Shown: in pieces, positions 1-6,951 of the stretch | How positions within the stretch are numbered: position 1 is the first letter of the stretch | Layout: each line of letters opens with the position of its first letter | Assembly (NCBI RefSeq): GCF_002399615.1 | Contig: NZ_DHDZ01000063.1 | Location: 12,672 to 30,019 of the forward strand | Source: Pedobacter sp. UBA4863 | GTDB lineage: Bacteria > Bacteroidota > Bacteroidia > Sphingobacteriales > Sphingobacteriaceae | Direction: 5' to 3' | DNA length: 17,348 bases | The notes under the pieces: generated by a model | What the model saw: the letters and a program-made list of their open reading frames with translations, nothing else | What the model was told of the DNA's origin: nothing | Databases searched by the model: none | Position numbers and translations under genes: made by a program

Positions 1-75
1 ATAACACCCAAAACTCACGTTAAATAGCCTTTTATAGTTATTTTTTGCTTAATACAAGGTGATTAAACCAGTATA

Positions 76-104
76 GATAGTGGCGGCCCGCTTATCATAT
101 TTTT
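76..104 (+). terminator. Possible intrinsic terminator of a gene left of the window
   Basis: An imperfect hairpin is visible: GATAGTGG (76-83) can pair with CCGCTTATC (88-96) through one G-T wobble and one bulged base, around a 4-nt loop, and it is followed by a T-rich run (97-104). This is the only GC-rich patch in the first 330 bases. A rho-independent terminator for a plus-strand gene ending before position 1 would fit, but no such gene is visible and the stem is imperfect. Confidence 0.35.
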
Positions 105-330
105 AGGTCTCTTTAAAATAGACGTAGTGTTTATTCGTTTTTAATGGCCTCAATATCTAGAAAGTGTATAGCAAAGTGAACACTTTAAGTTTCTTTATTT
201 CTTTTCTTTTTATATGTCAATTGGTTGTTTTTTAGATGGTTAAAATGGTTTTTTTTAGGGGTTTAATTTGTTTGGTACAAGTGTTGGAGAGTTATAGGTA
301 AATAACAGAAGCTTATAAAAAGTTAATATT
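97..330. other. Non-coding upstream region of the OmpA-family gene
   Basis: The first 330 bases contain no open frame with coding character. Apart from the possible terminator at 76-104, the stretch is AT-rich, with T-runs near 200-256 that could be part of a promoter or a long leader. I found no exact TAnnTTTG box, no riboswitch-like structure and no Shine-Dalgarno sequence before the ATG at 331. A promoter for the OmpA gene must lie here, but I cannot place it. Confidence 0.5.
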
Positions 331-1650
331 ATGAAACTAAATTTCTTAAAATTTTTACCAGTTGCATTAACTGGATTAATAATTGGCAACAATGCTCAGG
401 CTCAAGAGAGCACAGGCGAAAAACCATCTTTTAAAACATGGTCTATCGGTATTAACGGTGGCGCATTAACAGGGGTTTCTCCTTTAGGTGGCCAAAATGA
501 TTTCTCTAACTGGAAGCCTAGTTTAGGTTATGGTCTGTATATCAAAAAACAAATTTCACCTGCTTTTGCCTTGCGTTTAGATGGGGTTAAAGGAAAAGTG
601 AAAGGCGATAATTCTGAAGCTTATAAAGATGGTTCTATTAACACTTCTCCAATTGCGTCGTACGACACCGATTTAAAATACTCGGCCAGTTTAAGTGCGC
701 AATTAAATATGGTAAACTGGAGTATGTTTAACCAAACTAACAATGCGCAGCTTTATGCTTTAGCTGGTGGTGGTTTGGTAAATTATGCCGCAACAACTGT
801 GGCTACTGGTGCTACCACAGAAGTTACCGGTGCTACAAAAAATAAATTTGTGGTTCCAGTAGGTGTTGGTGCTAAATTCCGTTTATCCGAAGGCGTTAAT
901 TTTGATTTAGGTTGGACTATCAATTTTGTTGATGGCGATGAGTTTGATGGCTATGCTAGAGGTAGTAACGATAAATATAATTATGGTTACGCAGGTTTAG
1001 AGTTTGCCTTAGGTAAAGGAAAACAATTGGCTTTCTTTAGCCCTACGGCAGCAACCTATCAAGAAGCTTTAGCCGCTAAAAATACTGCAAATGCACTTAA
1101 ATCTGATTTAGATGCGCAAAAAGCAGAGAATGCTAAATTACGTACAGAAATGAACGATCTATTAAAAGATAGCGATGGTGATGGTGTAGCAGATAAATTA
1201 GATAAATGTCCTAATACACCAGCCGGTACTGTAGTAGATGGCTCTGGCTGTCCGTTAAAAGTTCCTGCACCTCAAGTTACCGAAAGGGTAATTGTTACAG
1301 AGGCAGACCGTAAGGTAGTAAAAGATGCCATTAGCAATTTAGAGTTTGATTTAGGTAAAGCAACTATTCGTGCTAAATCTTATGTTACCTTAAATAAAGT
1401 TGCAGCACTATTGGTAGAGAAAAACTTTAGCTTAAAATTAGCAGGACATACAGATATTACTGGGTCTAGAGAGTTAAACTTGCGTTTATCTAAAGAAAGA
1501 GCCGAATCGGTAAAAGCCTATTTAGTATCTCAAGGTGCTAACGCTTCTAGAATTGAGGCTACAGGTTATGGCCCTGACCAACCAATTGCAAGTAATAAAA
1601 CTGCCGAAGGTCGTCAGCAAAATAGAAGGGTAGAGTTTACACTTTACTAG
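331..1650 (+). CDS. OmpA-family outer-membrane protein with TSP3 repeat
   Basis: This is an outer-membrane beta-barrel protein that should tether the outer membrane to peptidoglycan. The N-terminus is a signal peptide (charged start, hydrophobic core, AQA|Q cleavage after about residue 24). Residues about 35-235 are rich in alternating aromatic and small residues, as in an OmpA-like barrel. Residues about 245-279 look helical or coiled-coil. A calcium-binding thrombospondin type 3 repeat starts at D280 (DSDGDGVADKLDKCP) with Cys293 and Cys307, which could form a disulfide. The OmpA C-terminal domain spans about 332-439. Asp375 and Arg390 sit 15 residues apart, as do the Asp/Arg pair that binds diaminopimelate in OmpA-like domains. 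The gene stands alone, followed by a terminator. Barrel plus TSP3 plus OmpA_C is a usual Bacteroidota arrangement; the family call is firm, any extra role is unknown. Confidence 0.93.
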   Translation: MKLNFLKFLPVALTGLIIGNNAQAQESTGEKPSFKTWSIGINGGALTGVSPLGGQNDFSNWKPSLGYGLYIKKQISPAFALRLDGVKGKVKGDNSEAYKDGSINTSPIASYDTDLKYSASLSAQLNMVNWSMFNQTNNAQLYALAGGGLVNYAATTVATGATTEVTGATKNKFVVPVGVGAKFRLSEGVNFDLGWTINFVDGDEFDGYARGSNDKYNYGYAGLEFALGKGKQLAFFSPTAATYQEALAAKNTANALKSDLDAQKAENAKLRTEMNDLLKDSDGDGVADKLDKCPNTPAGTVVDGSGCPLKVPAPQVTERVIVTEADRKVVKDAISNLEFDLGKATIRAKSYVTLNKVAALLVEKNFSLKLAGHTDITGSRELNLRLSKERAESVKAYLVSQGANASRIEATGYGPDQPIASNKTAEGRQQNRRVEFTLY

Positions 1651-1683
1651 AATAAAGAATAAAAATTGTACTTATGAAAGCAG

Positions 1684-1711
1684 AGCCTCGATGTAAAAGT
1701 CGGGGCTTTTT
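1684..1711 (+). terminator. Intrinsic terminator after the OmpA-family gene
   Basis: AGCCTCGA (1684-1691) pairs with TCGGGGCT (1700-1707) with a single G-T wobble around an 8-nt loop, and runs into a T tract (1707-1711). It lies 34 bases after the OmpA stop codon, so it should end that transcript. Confidence 0.8.
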
Positions 1712-1745
1712 AGTTTTAAAAGTTGACTAATTGGCAAGCAGTTTA

Positions 1746-1780
1746 ATTAAAAAGGTTCGAGAAATTAATCCCGAACCTTT
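1746..1780 (-). terminator. Intrinsic terminator of the M42 peptidase gene
   Basis: AAAGGTTCG (1751-1759) and CGAACCTTT (1772-1780) form a perfect 9-bp stem. Read on the minus strand the stem is followed by a T-rich run (TTTTTAATT), and it lies about 28 bases beyond the minus-strand stop at 1809. The plus-strand side is also T-rich, so it may act in both directions. Confidence 0.75.
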
Positions 1781-1808
1781 CTTTGATTCTTGTTCTTTTA
1801 CTTTGCTC

Positions 1809-2921
1809 TTATTTAAACTCCCTAAAGTCTTGTCCATTTTTAATGGCCAGTAAACTTTCGTAAATTAAGCTAATTACATTATCAACATCTTCTTTGTGTA
1901 CCATTTCTACGGTAGTGTGCATGTAGCGCAAAGGCAACGATATTAATGCCGAAGGTACGCCGCCGTTAGAGTAGGCAAAGGCATCGGTATCTGTGCCCGT
2001 AGAGCGAGAAGAAGCTTGGCGTTGGAAAGGAATGCCTGCTTTTTCGGCCGCTTTAATTAATAATTTATTGAGGTTAGTTTGTACCGCTGGCGCATAAGAA
2101 ACCACAGGCCCTTTGCCAGCAGCTAAATCGCCTTGTGTAATTTTATTGATCATTGGCGTAGTGGTATCGTGGGTTACATCGGTAACAATAGCCACATTTG
2201 GTTTAATACGATGTGCAATCATTTCGGCACCACGCAAACCAATTTCTTCTTGTACCGAGTTTACGATGTACAAACCAAAAGGTAATTTCTTCTTGTTCTC
2301 TTTTAACAAACGGGCCACTTCGGCAATCATAAAACCACCCGCACGGTTGTCTAAAGCACGACCAACATAGTAACGGTCGTTTAATACCATAAATTCATCT
2401 TCGTAGGTAATTACGCAACCTACGTGAATGCCTAAAGCTTCAACTTCTTCTTTGGTAGTGCAGCCACAATCTAAGAAGATGTTTTTTAGCTCGGGCGCTT
2501 GTTCTTTTTCGCCATGACGCGTGTGAATGGCAGGCCAGCCAAAAACAGCTTTTACAAATCCTTTTTCGGTGTGGATATTTACACGTTTTGAAGGTGCAAT
2601 TTGATGATCGGAACCACCGTTACGGATTACATAAATTAAACCATCGTTAGTAATATAGTTTACGTACCATGAAATTTCATCGGCGTGAGCTTCAATAACT
2701 ACTTTATAGTCTGCTTTTGGATTAATTACACCTACAGCAGTACCGTAATTGTCTATAAAAGTTTCATCAACGTAAGGTTTTAAATAGGCTAACCAAAGTT
2801 TTTGCCCTTCCCACTCGTAGCCGGTAGGTGCGGCATTATTGATATATTTTTCGAAAAACTGTAGCGATTTTTGGGTAACTACAGGCACATGTTTTTTATT
2901 TTCGTCTTTCTTTTTTGCCAT
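1809..2921 (-). CDS. M42 family metallopeptidase (glutamyl/deblocking aminopeptidase type)
   Basis: This is a cytoplasmic two-metal aminopeptidase of the M42 family, which trims residues from the N-termini of peptides. With the start chosen here it is 370 residues long, usual for the family. All expected ligand positions are visible: His79 (EAHADE), the bridging Asp191 (ALDNRAGG), the Glu225-Glu226 pair (VQEEIGLRG), Asp248 (VTDVTHD) and His335 (RYMHTTVEM). Family members form large tetrahedral or ring complexes. The reading frame extends upstream to an ATG at 2966, but the added 15 residues look non-conserved, and the ATG at 2921 gives a Lys-rich soluble start typical of the family. A weak -7-like box (TACATTTA, 7 of 8 matches) lies at 2952-2945, 23 bases ahead of 2921, and would leave no leader for the longer form. 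It is divergent from the gene at 3039. Exact substrate is unknown. Confidence 0.92.
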   Translation of the reverse strand: MAKKKDENKKHVPVVTQKSLQFFEKYINNAAPTGYEWEGQKLWLAYLKPYVDETFIDNYGTAVGVINPKADYKVVIEAHADEISWYVNYITNDGLIYVIRNGGSDHQIAPSKRVNIHTEKGFVKAVFGWPAIHTRHGEKEQAPELKNIFLDCGCTTKEEVEALGIHVGCVITYEDEFMVLNDRYYVGRALDNRAGGFMIAEVARLLKENKKKLPFGLYIVNSVQEEIGLRGAEMIAHRIKPNVAIVTDVTHDTTTPMINKITQGDLAAGKGPVVSYAPAVQTNLNKLLIKAAEKAGIPFQRQASSRSTGTDTDAFAYSNGGVPSALISLPLRYMHTTVEMVHKEDVDNVISLIYESLLAIKNGQDFREFK

Positions 2922-3038
2922 AATTTTAAATTTATGTATTGTGGTAAATGTACAATTTAAAGGCAATTATTTAAACCTGTTTCTTTATTTTTTACAAGAA
3001 AATCACTATATTAAGCAAACTATCAAAACAAATTATAT

Positions 3039-3440
3039 ATGAACATCACTAAAATTTTTATCCCAACTATTTTTCTTGTTTTAATTGTAATTATTGGCTT
3101 AATGTGGGGCTTGCCAAAATATAATGTATGGCAACAAGAAATGGCTGGTAAGGCAGAAATGGCAAAAGCCGAGCAAAACCGTAGAATTTTAGTAGAAGAA
3201 GCTAAAGCGAGGTTAGAAGCAGAAAAACTAAATGCAGCAGCAGAGATTGAGCGTGCAAAAGGTATGGCAGAGGCCATGAGGGTAGAAAATGGAACTTTGT
3301 CGGCAACTTATAACCAGTATTTGTTTATCAGAACATTAGAAAAATTGGCTGATAAGGGCAGTTTGCCACAAATTATTTATGTGCCATCTGAAGGTTTAAC
3401 GCCAGTAATGGATTTGAATAAAGCCTTGCCTAGAAAGTAA
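3039..3440 (+). CDS. Small membrane-anchored coiled-coil protein, stomatin/prohibitin-tail-like
   Basis: The 133-residue product has one N-terminal hydrophobic segment (about 5-25), a charged Ala/Glu/Lys-rich helix (about 35-85) likely to form a coiled coil, and a C-terminal part (about 90-133) that reads like the end of stomatin/prohibitin/HflK-type proteins (YLFIRTLEKLADKG, then IIYVPSEG). In those proteins the same kind of helix and tail follows an SPFH (Band 7) domain, but here there is no room for one: the membrane segment leads straight into the helix. I infer a membrane-attached oligomerising protein facing one side of the membrane; topology and function are unknown. It is transcribed divergently from the M42 peptidase gene (117-bp gap). 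Its stop codon lies inside the 3' end of the convergent GNAT gene. No frameshifted SPFH remnant is visible upstream. Confidence 0.8.
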   Translation: MNITKIFIPTIFLVLIVIIGLMWGLPKYNVWQQEMAGKAEMAKAEQNRRILVEEAKARLEAEKLNAAAEIERAKGMAEAMRVENGTLSATYNQYLFIRTLEKLADKGSLPQIIYVPSEGLTPVMDLNKALPRK

Positions 3441-3846
3441 ACTCCATTTTAACGTATTGCAATTGGTTTCGTTCGTATGGTTCGCCTACGGTTTGGAAAC
3501 CAATTTTTTTATAAAAGCCAATGGCACTAACTCTGGCGTTGCACCATAAATTCTTCATGTTTTGATGTTTGCAATAATCGATAAGGTATTTTAAAAGCTG
3601 TAACCCAAATCCTTTACCTTGCTGGCTGGGTAATACAGCCATTTTACGGAACTGAGCCGAGTTTCCATTCATAAACAAAGAGACTACTCCGGTAAGTTCG
3701 TATTGGTAATACAATCCAAAATGAATGCCATCCCAGTCTTCTGGCAGCTCCATGTCTATAATTTCCTTATCGGGATACATGGCTAATTGCCTGATGCGCC
3801 ATGTAAGTGCCGGGAAGATTTGCTCTATGGAAGCGATTTGTTCCAT
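3430..3846 (-). CDS. GNAT family N-acetyltransferase
   Basis: This 138-residue protein is a single-domain GCN5-related acetyltransferase, which transfers an acetyl group from acetyl-CoA to an amine. The acetyl-CoA pyrophosphate-binding motif A is clear: beta strand 4 (FRKMAVLPSQQGKGFG) with the Q/R-x-x-G-x-G/A loop at residues 76-81. The following helix LLKYLIDYCK, the strand NLWCNAR and the tail IGFYKKIGFQTVGEPY (about 109-124) are the usual motif B end of the fold. The substrate cannot be told; the N-terminal half, which sets it, is not diagnostic. It starts only 6 bases after the stop of the carboxylase beta subunit on the same strand, so the two are very likely co-transcribed. Its last codons overlap the opposite-strand gene ending at 3440 by 11 bp, and no terminator is seen between them. 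Confidence 0.9.
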   Translation of the reverse strand: MEQIASIEQIFPALTWRIRQLAMYPDKEIIDMELPEDWDGIHFGLYYQYELTGVVSLFMNGNSAQFRKMAVLPSQQGKGFGLQLLKYLIDYCKHQNMKNLWCNARVSAIGFYKKIGFQTVGEPYERNQLQYVKMEFTF

Positions 3847-3852
3847 TGTGAA

Positions 3853-5394
3853 TTACAAAGGAATATTGCCATGTTTTTTTCTAGGCATATTAACCACTTT
3901 ATTCTCCAGCATTTTAAATGCTTTAACGAGTTTTTCTCGGGTTTTAGATGGCTCAATTACTTCATCTACAAAGCCACGTTCGGCAGCACGGTAAGGGTTG
4001 GCAAAAATATCAGAATAGAGTTTTTCTTTCTCTAACCATTTTTCTTCTCGGTTTTGGGCAGTGCTAATTTCTTTTTTGAAAATGATTTCGGCAGCACCTT
4101 TTGCGCCCATTACGGCAATTTCGGCACTTGGCCAAGCGTAATTCATATCGGCACCAATATGCTTGCTGTTCATTACATCGTAAGCGCCGCCGTAAGCTTT
4201 ACGGGTAATTACCGTAATGCGGGGCACAGTAGCCTCGCTAAAGGCATATAATAATTTTGCCCCATTGGTGATAATGCCATTCCACTCTTGGTCGGTGCCT
4301 GGTAAAAATCCGGGCACATCTTCAAATACCAACAATGGGATATTAAAACAATCGCAGAAGCGCACAAAACGAGCTGCTTTTACCGAGGCATTGTTGTCTA
4401 AAACCCCAGCTAAATAGGCTGGTTGGTTAGCTACAATGCCAATACTTCTGCCCGCTAATCGGGCAAAGCCAACCACAATATTCTCTGCATAAGCGGCATG
4501 TACCTCTAAAAAGCTGTCCTCGTCAGCAACTTGTGCAATTACCTCTCTAATATCGTAAGGTTGGTTAGCATTATTTGGAAGAATTTCGTTTAACGTCGTT
4601 CTTTCTTCGTTGCTTGGTTCGTATGGGGTAAATGGAGGAGTGTCTTCACAGTTTTGTGGCACATAACTTAGTATCTTTTTTAAATGGTTAATAGCCTCGA
4701 TTTCGTTGGCGCAAGCAAAGTGGGTAACCCCAGATTTGGTAGCATGCGTACTTGCACCGCCTAATTCTTCAGAACTTACTTCTTCGTGGGTAACGGTTTT
4801 CACTACATTTGGCCCTGTTACAAACATATACGAAGTGTTTTCGACCATTAAAATAAAATCGGTAATGGCTGGTGAATATACGGCGCCACCTGCGCAAGGG
4901 CCCATAATTGCCGAAAGTTGCGGAATTACGCCCGACGCTTGTACATTGCGATAAAAAATATCGGCATAACCGCCTAAAGAAACCACGCCTTCTTGAATAC
5001 GGGCTCCACCGCTGTCGTTTAAGCCAATAATTGGGGCGCCATTTTTCATGGCCATTTCCATAATCTTGCAGATTTTTTCGGCATGAGTTTCTGACAATGA
5101 ACCTCCAAACACCGTAAAATCTTGAGAAAACACATAGGTTAGCCTACCATTTATAGTACCGTATCCAGTAATTACGCCATCGCCTAAATATCTTTCATTT
5201 TCCATCCCAAAATCGGTACTGCGGTGGGTAACCAACATGCCAATTTCTTCGAAACTGCCTTCGTCTAATAAAAAGTGAATACGTTCGCGGGCGGTAAGTT
5301 TGCCTTTCTTGTGCTGGCTGTCTATACGAGCTTGTCCGCCACCTAAGTGCGCTTGTTGTATTTTATCTTTTAAGATTTCGATTTTGTTGTTCAT
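3853..5394 (-). CDS. Acyl-CoA carboxylase beta (carboxyltransferase) subunit, probably propionyl-CoA
   Basis: This 513-residue protein is the carboxyltransferase half of a biotin-dependent acyl-CoA carboxylase (PccB/MmdA type). It moves the carboxyl group from biotin to an acyl-CoA, giving methylmalonyl-CoA if the substrate is propionyl-CoA. Two crotonase-like halves are visible, each with its oxyanion-hole loop: SGGARIQEGV (128-137) in the N half and YGGAYD (401-406) in the C half. Asp406 after that second loop is the position reported to favour propionyl-CoA in the Streptomyces PccB enzyme (an Ile there goes with acetyl-CoA use), so I infer propionyl-CoA specificity. Length is normal. The partner biotin carboxylase/biotin carrier subunit is not next door and must be elsewhere. 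A sodium-pump decarboxylase alpha subunit is an alternative, but no decarboxylase membrane subunits are nearby. Followed at 6 bp by the GNAT gene; preceded by unusual octamer arrays. Confidence 0.92.
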   Translation of the reverse strand: MNNKIEILKDKIQQAHLGGGQARIDSQHKKGKLTARERIHFLLDEGSFEEIGMLVTHRSTDFGMENERYLGDGVITGYGTINGRLTYVFSQDFTVFGGSLSETHAEKICKIMEMAMKNGAPIIGLNDSGGARIQEGVVSLGGYADIFYRNVQASGVIPQLSAIMGPCAGGAVYSPAITDFILMVENTSYMFVTGPNVVKTVTHEEVSSEELGGASTHATKSGVTHFACANEIEAINHLKKILSYVPQNCEDTPPFTPYEPSNEERTTLNEILPNNANQPYDIREVIAQVADEDSFLEVHAAYAENIVVGFARLAGRSIGIVANQPAYLAGVLDNNASVKAARFVRFCDCFNIPLLVFEDVPGFLPGTDQEWNGIITNGAKLLYAFSEATVPRITVITRKAYGGAYDVMNSKHIGADMNYAWPSAEIAVMGAKGAAEIIFKKEISTAQNREEKWLEKEKLYSDIFANPYRAAERGFVDEVIEPSKTREKLVKAFKMLENKVVNMPRKKHGNIPL

Positions 5395-5424
5395 ATGAAT
5401 TGGTTCATTGGTTCATTGGTTCAT
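5391..5424 (-). promoter_or_regulatory. Chain of tiny upstream reading frames leading into the carboxylase start
   Basis: On the minus strand the octamer array contains three ATGs: 5424-5422, 5416-5414 and 5408-5406. The first two each read M-N-Q-stop, and each stop codon overlaps the next ATG as ATGA. The third reads M-N-Q-F-I-stop, and its TGA (5393-5391) overlaps the carboxylase ATG (5394-5392), again as ATGA. The arrangement is plain in the sequence. Whether ribosomes use it for coupled re-initiation is inference; it may be only a by-product of the repeat unit. Confidence 0.4.
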
Positions 5425-5427
5425 TGG
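5399..5427. repeat. Octanucleotide tandem repeat, ATTGGTTC x 3.6
   Basis: Three perfect copies of the 8-mer ATTGGTTC (5399-5422) are followed by five bases of a fourth (5423-5427). It begins 4 bases upstream of the carboxylase start codon, so it forms the 3' end of that gene's leader. A unit that is not a multiple of three and lies in a leader could change expression when copy number slips. Confidence 0.9.
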
Positions 5428-5454
5428 GAAAGTCCGAAAGTCCGAAAGTCCGAA
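5428..5454. repeat. Octanucleotide tandem repeat, GAAAGTCC x 3.4
   Basis: Three perfect copies of GAAAGTCC (5428-5451) plus GAA (5452-5454) start at the base where the ATTGGTTC array ends. The two arrays have the same unit length and the same copy number but unrelated sequences. This is not a CRISPR: there are no spacers. Confidence 0.9.
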
Positions 5455-5542
5455 GAAAATTGGATAAACAAGTTAGTAACAATATAACAATTCGGCGATA
5501 AAGCCATTTAACAATTCAAACTATTAACCCGTTTATAGCTCC

Positions 5543-6778
5543 TTACCACCTGTACTGCAAACGAGTTGTAAAAACATTGTCTTTCACATCGTTTTGGTAA
5601 TCGGTAAGCATGGTGTTGCCATTGCTTACGTGCTCATTATATACCGTAAGCTTTAGGCGACCATTTAATGCGTAGGTAAGGCCGTAACCCAATGTGCTAA
5701 ATTTAATATCTCCGGCAGTGGTATTGTTGCCTGGTCTTCCAATTTCAGTTTCTGTAATATCGATATTCGGATCGTAAACATCGTAACCTACAATAGCTGT
5801 TAACTTGCTACTTGCAATTTGTTGGGTAAACCAAAAGAAGTAGCCGTTAAAATTGCGGAGGTATAAATTTCCGGCAGGTTGGCTGCCAAAACTCTGACTT
5901 GCGGCAAAGCCAGAAATGTTGGCACTTGCAGCTACGCCCGGTTGGGTTCCCCAAACGTATTCTGTTTTAAAAGTGGTATTGCCAAAGCTGTTGGCATATT
6001 CTAACTGTAAATTGGCGCCGTAATAATCTCTTCTAAAATTATGATTTTCATTTGCTGCATTGGTAATAGCATCGAAACCATTTTCTATTGGTTTTAAATA
6101 AGTAGTAGTGTTGCTTCTAACAGTGCCTTTGTATATAGAAGCACCAAAACCAAGTTTTAGCTTACTGTTGGCCAAGCTATCAAAATCAAAGCTTAAGTTG
6201 CCAATAATGTCTTTGTTAGAATCGTAATCTTTTGCGCTTAGCCCGCTGCCGTTAACTATGGCGAGTTCGGCTGTAATAAAGGGCACAATCTTGTTGGGCT
6301 TGTACGAAACCATTGCCCCTAAATCTCTTTCTCTGGGCATGATGGTTTGAAACACCCTAGCTCTTTCTGGAAAATCTCTGTGTCCGGAAGAATAAACGAT
6401 AGAATAGCCAAAGGGGCGGTTAAACAGGCCTGCGGTAAGTTTTAATGACTTATTTTCGGGGCTGTGAAACTGAATAAAAGCATCCATAATTCTAACTCCG
6501 TCTTGTGTTCCGTCTAATTGAAACACTACAGATGAAAATTTATCTACTCTATCTACTTTTAAACGCCCTCTTCGTAACATAAAACGGCTCGATGAATTCT
6601 CGCTAAAATCTCCGCCAGACCAAGAAGAAATGCCTGGAGATTGGGCTGCCTGAAACTGTGTTTGTAAATAGCCAGTAATTTTTATGTCGTGCGGATCATA
6701 AGAAGAAGGGGCATTATTATTTTGTGCGTAAGTGAAAGTGGAAATTAAAATGAATAGACAGGATAAAGTATTTCTCAT
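5543..6778 (-). CDS. OprO/OprP-type outer-membrane porin
   Basis: This 411-residue protein fits the phosphate-selective porin O/P family, a trimeric outer-membrane channel. It has a signal peptide with TYA|Q cleavage after about residue 18. Family features follow: an early strand GYLQTQFQ, then FMLRRGRLKVDRVDKF, then VFQLDGTQDGVRIMDAFI, then LKLTAGLFNRPFGYSI. Repeated amphipathic strands run to a final strand TRLQYRW with the C-terminal aromatic residue needed for barrel assembly. Although the family is named for phosphate, specificity in Bacteroidota members is mostly untested, and I would not claim phosphate here. The gene is divergent from the small His-rich gene at 6952 (173-bp gap). It lies upstream of the carboxylase on the same strand with 148 bp between; I saw no convincing terminator in that gap. 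Confidence 0.88.
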   Translation of the reverse strand: MRNTLSCLFILISTFTYAQNNNAPSSYDPHDIKITGYLQTQFQAAQSPGISSWSGGDFSENSSSRFMLRRGRLKVDRVDKFSSVVFQLDGTQDGVRIMDAFIQFHSPENKSLKLTAGLFNRPFGYSIVYSSGHRDFPERARVFQTIMPRERDLGAMVSYKPNKIVPFITAELAIVNGSGLSAKDYDSNKDIIGNLSFDFDSLANSKLKLGFGASIYKGTVRSNTTTYLKPIENGFDAITNAANENHNFRRDYYGANLQLEYANSFGNTTFKTEYVWGTQPGVAASANISGFAASQSFGSQPAGNLYLRNFNGYFFWFTQQIASSKLTAIVGYDVYDPNIDITETEIGRPGNNTTAGDIKFSTLGYGLTYALNGRLKLTVYNEHVSNGNTMLTDYQNDVKDNVFTTRLQYRW

Positions 6779-6920
6779 CGATTTGTATTTTTTGCTTTAA
6801 TAAAAAAACTAGGCTAAACGAAAGGTTGAAATTGCAGAATTATTTTTGATTTTAGTTCGGTGTTTAGATTAAATTGCATTTTTTTTACTAATTTTTCTTT
6901 AATTTAATTGGTTTGTGAAT

Positions 6921-6928
6921 TACTTTTG
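6921..6928 (+). promoter_or_regulatory. Bacteroidota -7 promoter box for the small gene at 6952
   Basis: TACTTTTG is an exact match to the Bacteroidota -7 consensus TAnnTTTG, 23 bases before the ATG at 6952. No clear TTTG -33 box stands at the usual distance; the upstream stretch is T-rich instead. Confidence 0.5.
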
Positions 6929-6951
6929 TCAACCAATCTGTTAAAGTTTCG

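Noticed and set aside
2922..2966. Upstream ATG at 2966 giving the M42 peptidase 15 extra residues
   Set aside because: The extra residues look unlike the family N-terminus, the internal ATG at 2921 gives a normal 370-residue protein, and the best -7-like box (2952-2945) lies inside the extension.
5399..5454. Octamer arrays as a CRISPR
   Set aside because: The units are 8 bases with no spacers and no cas genes nearby; they are simple tandem repeats.
5455..5542. A terminator between the porin and carboxylase genes
   Set aside because: Only a 3-bp GC core (GGC/GCC) with no T tract is present, plus a short AATTGTTA direct repeat; too weak to call.
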